DNA of 9,627 nucleotides from Geobacter sp. Lineage in GTDB: Bacteria > Desulfobacterota > Desulfuromonadia > Geobacterales > DSM-12255. Below, in pieces: positions 7,265-9,627 of the stretch. The position numbers were made by a program, and so were the translations under genes. Where the stretch lies: positions 1-9,627 of the forward strand of contig VEOV01000302.1 of NCBI GenBank assembly GCA_012026855.1, in the 5' to 3' direction. The notes under the pieces were generated by a model. The model was not told where the DNA came from, searched no databases, and saw only the letters and a program-made list of their open reading frames with translations. The first letter of the stretch is position 1. Each line of letters opens with the position of its first letter.

Positions 7265-7534
7265 TCACCGCTCTGAATGCAAGGTATGCGCCGTTTCCGG
7301 CAACGGAGGAAAGGTGGCTTGCTGCAGGGAAATTTCACCGGCAAGCGCCTTCAGCAGGCCTTCTACATCGGCCACAAAACCGGCCGGGATGGATATTCTG
7401 ACAATGCCGGCCACTTTATCAACCGTTGACATGGTAGACATCCCCTCGTAAGCCTCAAGTATAAACTTCAGCAGGACAAGATCCCGCCGCGCGCAGCGAT
7501 AGAAAAGCACTGTTTCTTCGGGAACGGCCGGCAT
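7265..7534 (-). CDS. Small DUF4911-type protein
   Basis: An 89-residue soluble protein. The segment RRDLVLLKFILEAYEGMSTM (residues 16-35), followed by a VDKVAGIVRISIP strand and a short helix, fits the DUF4911 family as I recall it, whose members are short proteins with the pattern 'I.YLKFILEGYDG...T.D...G.V.L'. No enzymatic motif, signal peptide or membrane segment is visible, and the function is unknown. The ATG at 7534 follows the stop of the ArnD-like gene by one base (TGACATG), which implies translational coupling. Its own ribosome site is poor (AGCGGGT). An in-frame ATG at 7558 would add 8 residues and overlap the preceding gene by 23 nt. The last 15 residues are variable and probably disordered. 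Confidence 0.7.
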   Translation of the reverse strand: MPAVPEETVLFYRCARRDLVLLKFILEAYEGMSTMSTVDKVAGIVRISIPAGFVADVEGLLKALAGEISLQQATFPPLPETAHTLHSER

Positions 7535-7535
7535 G

Positions 7536-8432
7536 TCAGACCCGCTGAATGGCAACATCGCCGGCACGACCTGGCAGCTCACCCATCTCCAGGGCAGAGT
7601 CCGGAGCAGTTGCAGCGCACAGGGCCGCTGTCTCGGCAAGGGTCACGAAGCTGGCGCCGGCAGCTGCAAGCCGCTTGAGGAGATCAACAAAGGTAGCCGA
7701 CAGCAGGCCCCCCTCCAGTTCAGCATGTATCGTATGCACATTAAGACCCGGCTTAAGCAGCGAAAGGTAGAGATCGTTGACGTTATCGACCGTGATGCCG
7801 TTCTCGCCCAGGACTTCATCCATGGTTGGCCAGGTGGTGGGAATCTGCAGGGTATTGAATCTCCGCCCGTTCATCACCGGATAAAACGGGTGACTCCCCC
7901 TGCTGTCGCTGCAGTAGTCAAGAGTCATGGCATCCTGGACTTCAAGGGAGTCTTCGGAAACTGTCCAGCCTGGAGCAGCCGTTGAGCGCGCCCTGAAACC
8001 AAAAACCGTTTCAAAGCGGCTCCCTGCCCTGCCAAGCTCCATGGCGGTAACCGGCTTGGGAAACCATGGGAGAAGGTCATGCCACTTCACATGGTCCCAG
8101 CAGTGAATACCGGCCTCATGCCCATGGCGCACCACACTCTGCATGATATCGGGGAAAGACTCGGCAATCATCGGCGCCGGCAGAAGAGTGCCGTAAAGGA
8201 GGGTCTTGATGCCATAGGCGGCCGGGGCCTTGGTCCGGAGCATCTTCCGGAGAAAACCCTTCCGGGTAAAAATCCTGCGGATAGCCTTGCCGGAGTTGTC
8301 AGGCCCCATGGAAAAGTAGAAGGTCGCCTTGATATTGAAATCCTGCAGAATGGCCAGCAGCCGCGGCACACCATCGCGGGTTCCGGCGTAAGTATCCACA
8401 TCGATTTTCAATGCCACAACCGGAGTTGACAT
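7536..8432 (-). CDS. ArnD-like polysaccharide deacetylase / undecaprenyl-phosphate sugar deformylase
   Basis: A 298-residue NodB-fold hydrolase closely similar to E. coli ArnD as I recall its sequence. Shared features are IDVDTYAGTRDGVPRLLAIL (residues 10-29; D11 and D13 are the NodB first-motif acids), FSMGPDN (40-46), the metal motif H110-x-W-D113-H114, AAPGW (152-156), QIPTTWPTMDEV (196-207) and HTIHAELEG (233-241). ArnD removes the formyl group from 4-formamido-arabinose on undecaprenyl phosphate during aminoarabinose modification of lipid A. No other arn gene is in this window, so the substrate may be another lipid-linked formyl- or acetyl-amino sugar. The start at 8432 gives MSTPVVALKIDVD, aligned with the ArnD N-terminus, with AGGGG just before it. 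A TTG 72 nt upstream is rejected. The C-terminal 25 residues after the ArnD core look like an extension. It is the first gene of the minus-strand cluster. Confidence 0.85.
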   Translation of the reverse strand: MSTPVVALKIDVDTYAGTRDGVPRLLAILQDFNIKATFYFSMGPDNSGKAIRRIFTRKGFLRKMLRTKAPAAYGIKTLLYGTLLPAPMIAESFPDIMQSVVRHGHEAGIHCWDHVKWHDLLPWFPKPVTAMELGRAGSRFETVFGFRARSTAAPGWTVSEDSLEVQDAMTLDYCSDSRGSHPFYPVMNGRRFNTLQIPTTWPTMDEVLGENGITVDNVNDLYLSLLKPGLNVHTIHAELEGGLLSATFVDLLKRLAAAGASFVTLAETAALCAATAPDSALEMGELPGRAGDVAIQRV

Positions 8433-8474
8433 AGCCCCTGCACTCAACTTTTTAATAGTTTGTGAAACATGGGC

Positions 8475-8504
8475 AATGTAATATATTGCTCTGCCGCTTG
8501 GCAA
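8475..8504 (-). promoter_or_regulatory. Candidate sigma-70 promoter of the ArnD-like / DUF4911 / GGDEF cluster
   Basis: On the minus strand TTGCCA (8504-8499) is a 5/6 match to -35. It is followed after 18 bp by TACATT (8480-8475), a 4/6 match to -10 within an A/T-rich stretch. The leader to the ATG at 8432 would be about 35 nt. It is plausible by position, though spacing is at the long limit. Confidence 0.35.
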
Positions 8505-8592
8505 GCAGTAACGTTCAGCAGCACAATCAAGGGACCGGCTTTTCAGAACAGTTGTTGATTTAACCCCCGGATAAAATTATCTAAAAAAAGTA

Positions 8593-8622
8593 TTGACAAT
8601 TTCTAGACAAGAGGAATAGTAT
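8593..8622 (+). promoter_or_regulatory. Sigma-70 promoter of the lipoprotein gene
   Basis: TTGACA (8593-8598) is a perfect -35 box. The -10 is TAGTAT (8617-8622, 18-bp spacing) or AATAGT (8615-8620, 16-bp spacing), each a 4/6 match. A TTTTTT run follows in the start region. The leader is about 60 nt. This is the strongest promoter-like sequence in the window and the only good candidate to serve both the lipoprotein gene and ndk. Confidence 0.6.
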
Positions 8623-8641
8623 CTTTTTTCGACCGAATTAA

Positions 8642-8659
8642 ACCCTGTGTAACACGGGT
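8642..8659 (+). ncRNA. Small hairpin in the 5' leader of the lipoprotein mRNA
   Basis: ACCC (8642-8645) and GGGT (8656-8659) enclose GTG/CAC with a bulged T and a TAA loop, forming a 7-bp interrupted hairpin. It lies about 20 nt after the predicted transcription start and 11 nt before the Shine-Dalgarno. It may stabilise the 5' end of the mRNA or bind a regulator. It is too small to be a riboswitch. Confidence 0.35.
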
Positions 8660-8689
8660 AAATAACAAAAGGAAAGAGGTACGTATCAG

Positions 8690-8902
8690 ATGAAAAAGAT
8701 GATTTCTCTCGCACTCTGCCTGACCATGGCTCTTGCATTCGCTGCTGGCTGCAAGAAAAAAGAAGAAGCTCCTAAAGAAGCTGCACCTGCTGCTGCTCCG
8801 GCTGCTCCAGTACAAGCTCAGTCAACTTCCAAGCAAGCTCCTGCTCCTGCAGCTGCACCTGCTGCTGCACCGGCTGCTCCTGCTGCTCCTGCAAAGAAGT
8901 AA
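8690..8902 (+). CDS. Small Ala/Pro-rich lipoprotein
   Basis: A 70-residue protein with a clear lipoprotein signal peptide: MKKM, a hydrophobic core to about residue 17, then the lipobox FAAG-C21. The mature part of 50 residues begins CKKKEEAPKE and continues as Ala/Pro repeats (AAPAAAPAAP at 31-40 and 55-64), ending in two lysines. The Lys after the lipidated Cys does not suit the Asp+2 inner-membrane retention rule, so outer-membrane sorting is likely if the E. coli rule holds. GGAAAGAGG (8671-8679) lies 10 nt before the ATG. Codons are strongly GCT/CCT-biased, unlike the GCC-rich neighbours, which with the strong promoter and terminator suggests high expression. Function is unknown: an extended spacer between membrane and cell wall is one idea. 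It is not Lpp, as there is no coiled-coil heptad pattern. Confidence 0.8.
   Translation: MKKMISLALCLTMALAFAAGCKKKEEAPKEAAPAAAPAAPVQAQSTSKQAPAPAAAPAAAPAAPAAPAKK
8780..8880 (+). repeat. Internal 29-bp direct repeat in the lipoprotein gene (two copies)
   Basis: Positions 8780-8808 and 8852-8880 are identical at 28 of 29 bases, each encoding AAPAAAPAAP in frame. The 43-bp gap between them encodes VQAQSTSKQAPAPA. The difference is T versus A at the 18th base. This suggests tandem duplication of the Ala/Pro unit, and the site is prone to in-frame length change by slippage or recombination. Confidence 0.75.
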
Positions 8903-8925
8903 GCAAGCAAGCAGAATCGTAGTAG

Positions 8926-8958
8926 AATGGCTCGCGGGTGACTGCGAGCCATTTTTTT
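8926..8958 (+). terminator. Rho-independent terminator between lipoprotein gene and ndk
   Basis: AATGGCTCGC (8926-8935) pairs perfectly with GCGAGCCATT (8944-8953) around an 8-nt loop. A run of seven T (8952-8958) follows. It begins 23 nt after the lipoprotein stop and ends 10 nt before the ndk Shine-Dalgarno, so ndk depends on read-through or on a promoter within the lipoprotein gene. Confidence 0.88.
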
Positions 8959-8967
8959 ACACAAATC

Positions 8968-8974
8968 TGAGGAG
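8968..8974 (+). promoter_or_regulatory. Shine-Dalgarno of ndk, marking AAG at 8984 as the start position
   Basis: TGAGGAG ends 9 nt before the codon at 8984, which aligns with the Met of Ndk proteins but reads AAG. The frame has a TAA at 8978-8980, so no start can lie further upstream, and there is no ATG, GTG or TTG between this site and 8984. Confidence 0.75.
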
Positions 8975-8983
8975 ACATAAACC

Positions 8984-9397
8984 AAGGAAAGAACATTTGC
9001 TATTATCAAGCCCGATGCGGTTGAACGCAACCTGATCGGCAAAGTACTCGATAAAATTGAAACAGCTGGCTTCAAAATTGTCGGCATGAAAAAGATGCAG
9101 CTCAGCCGTGCCCAGGCAGAGGGTTTCTACTACGTCCACAAGGAGCGCCCGTTTTTCGGCGACCTCTGCAGCTTCATGTCACGCAGCCCTGTGGTTGTTC
9201 TCTGCCTTGAGAAGAAGAATGCCATTGCCGACTGGCGCACCCTGATGGGCGCAACAAATCCAGCCAATGCCGAGGCCGGCACCATTCGCAAAGAGTTCGC
9301 CAAGAACATCGAAGAGAATACTGTGCATGGCTCAGACGCACCTGAGACAGCAGCATTCGAAATCCCTTACTTCTTCAGCTCTCTCGAACTGGCTTAA
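8984..9397 (+). CDS. ndk: Nucleoside diphosphate kinase with AAG in place of its start codon
   Basis: The frame encodes a full 137-residue Ndk, the usual bacterial length. Counting the AAG as residue 1, it reads (M)ERTFAIIKPD with catalytic-site Lys9, Arg/Asn-rich nucleotide contacts, and the phospho-histidine signature NTVHGSDAPE with His115, ending SSLELA. The enzyme exchanges the gamma phosphate between NTPs and NDPs through phospho-His in the cytoplasm. Everything after codon 1 is intact, with no frameshift or stop. The expected ATG is AAG (8984-8986), a one-base T-to-A change at 8985, with TAA in frame two codons upstream. AAG is among the poorest start codons. The next in-frame ATG, at 9086, would remove 34 residues including Lys9 and give an inactive protein. 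A sequencing or assembly error, a true mutation, or unusual initiation could explain it. Translation from AUU at 9002 would lose most of the first strand. Confidence 0.88.
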   Translation, partial: KERTFAIIKPDAVERNLIGKVLDKIETAGFKIVGMKKMQLSRAQAEGFYYVHKERPFFGDLCSFMSRSPVVVLCLEKKNAIADWRTLMGATNPANAEAGTIRKEFAKNIEENTVHGSDAPETAAFEIPYFFSSLELA

Positions 9398-9419
9398 TCG
9401 CCGGATCGCTGCCTAACAC

Positions 9420-9453
9420 AAAAAAAGCCCTCCATTGCTGGAGGGCTTTTTTT
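9420..9453. terminator. Bidirectional terminator between ndk and the downstream minus-strand gene
   Basis: GCCCTCCA (9427-9434) and TGGAGGGC (9439-9446) form a perfect stem around the tetraloop TTGC. Seven A precede the stem (9420-9426) and seven T follow it (9447-9453), which extends the stem by A-T pairs and gives a U-tract in both directions. It serves ndk and the convergent gene at 9471. Confidence 0.93.
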
Positions 9454-9470
9454 ATTCGTACAGTAAATAC

Positions 9471-9627
9471 CTACTTGATCTCAGGCTCCTTGATAACCTG
9501 CGTCCCCGGCTCTATCGGCTTTGCCGGTTCGAATTCCCGTGGAGCAGGTTTGCCCTGTATTGCCTTAGGCTCAAGTGGGGTGTTGGGGGGCTGCAGAGTC
9601 TGTCTCTTTTTCTCATCTCCGAGCCAA
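9471..9627 (-). CDS. C-terminal end of an unidentified Pro/Lys/Glu-rich protein, cut by window edge
   Basis: An open frame runs on the minus strand from the right edge to TAG at 9473-9471, giving the last 51 residues of a protein. It starts WLGDEKKRQT and continues as a tail rich in Pro, Glu and Lys (PPNTPLEP, KPAPREFEPAKPIEPG) that ends VIKEPEIK. This composition is typical of a disordered C-terminal or linker extension of an envelope or periplasm-facing protein. No family can be named. That it is coding is supported by the terminator placed just after its stop and by the absence of stops in the frame. The overlapping frames on the other strand are shorter. Confidence 0.55.
   Translation of the reverse strand, partial: WLGDEKKRQTLQPPNTPLEPKAIQGKPAPREFEPAKPIEPGTQVIKEPEIK

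Noticed and set aside
7535..7639. Longer DUF4911-type protein starting far upstream inside the ArnD-like gene
   Set aside because: The extra residues are an out-of-frame reading of the ArnD C-terminus. The conserved pattern starts after the ATG at 7534.
8433..8504. Longer ArnD-like protein starting at TTG 8504
   Set aside because: The extra 24 residues have no match in ArnD, cover the candidate promoter, and lack a ribosome site. The ATG at 8432 aligns with the family start.
8764..8899. GCT/CTG triplet-rich tract as a microsatellite or CRISPR-like array
   Set aside because: It is coding Ala/Pro repeats in frame. The units are too short and irregular for CRISPR, and there are no spacers.
8772..8996. 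Gln/Leu-rich minus-strand frame across the lipoprotein gene
   Set aside because: It is the antisense reading of the GCT/CCT repeats, a low-complexity artefact that crosses the terminator.
9086..9397. ndk annotated from the ATG at 9086
   Set aside because: It would remove the first strand and Lys9, while the 34 codons before it are strongly Ndk-like and preceded by a Shine-Dalgarno.

Overview
The window reads as a chromosomal segment of a Geobacter-type deltaproteobacterium (Desulfuromonadia). The strongest indicators are an adjacent gene pair matching the SfrB/SfrA soluble NADPH oxidoreductase ("Fe(III) reductase") of Geobacter and an Ndk protein of the Geobacter type. Coding is dense, gaps are short, and I see no mobile element, CRISPR array, tRNA or rRNA. 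The genus is inferred from protein resemblance recalled from memory, not from a search.

Layout: (1) 1-411, minus strand, the N-terminal part of a probable M29-type aminopeptidase that runs off the left edge. (2) 412-641, a divergent control region with five inverted repeats and candidate promoters for both directions. (3) 642-5115, plus strand, sfrB then sfrA, encoding a flavin / iron-sulfur NADPH oxidoreductase, ended by a strong bidirectional terminator (5142-5177). (4) 8432-5196, minus strand, a three-gene cluster: an ArnD-like polysaccharide deacetylase, a small DUF4911-type protein, and a PocR-GAF-GAF-GGDEF signalling protein whose cyclase site is degenerate but whose c-di-GMP inhibitory (RxxD) site is kept. 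It converges on sfrA. (5) 8433-8689, a second divergent gap with a good sigma-70 promoter. (6) 8690-8902, a 70-residue Ala/Pro-rich lipoprotein, then a terminator hairpin, then ndk (nucleoside diphosphate kinase). The ndk reading frame is complete except that AAG stands where the ATG should be. (7) A bidirectional terminator and the C-terminal end of an unidentified Pro-rich protein on the minus strand, cut by the right edge.

Functionally, SfrAB moves electrons between NADPH and an acceptor through an FAD and several iron-sulfur clusters and belongs to central redox balance. The minus-strand cluster looks like envelope sugar processing plus a sensory regulator. The lipoprotein and ndk are small housekeeping-type genes. 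I see no clear novel multi-gene defence or mobile system. The items most worth checking are the missing ndk start codon, the converted GGDEF protein, the orphan ArnD in a cluster with a sensor, and the operator-rich sfrB upstream region.
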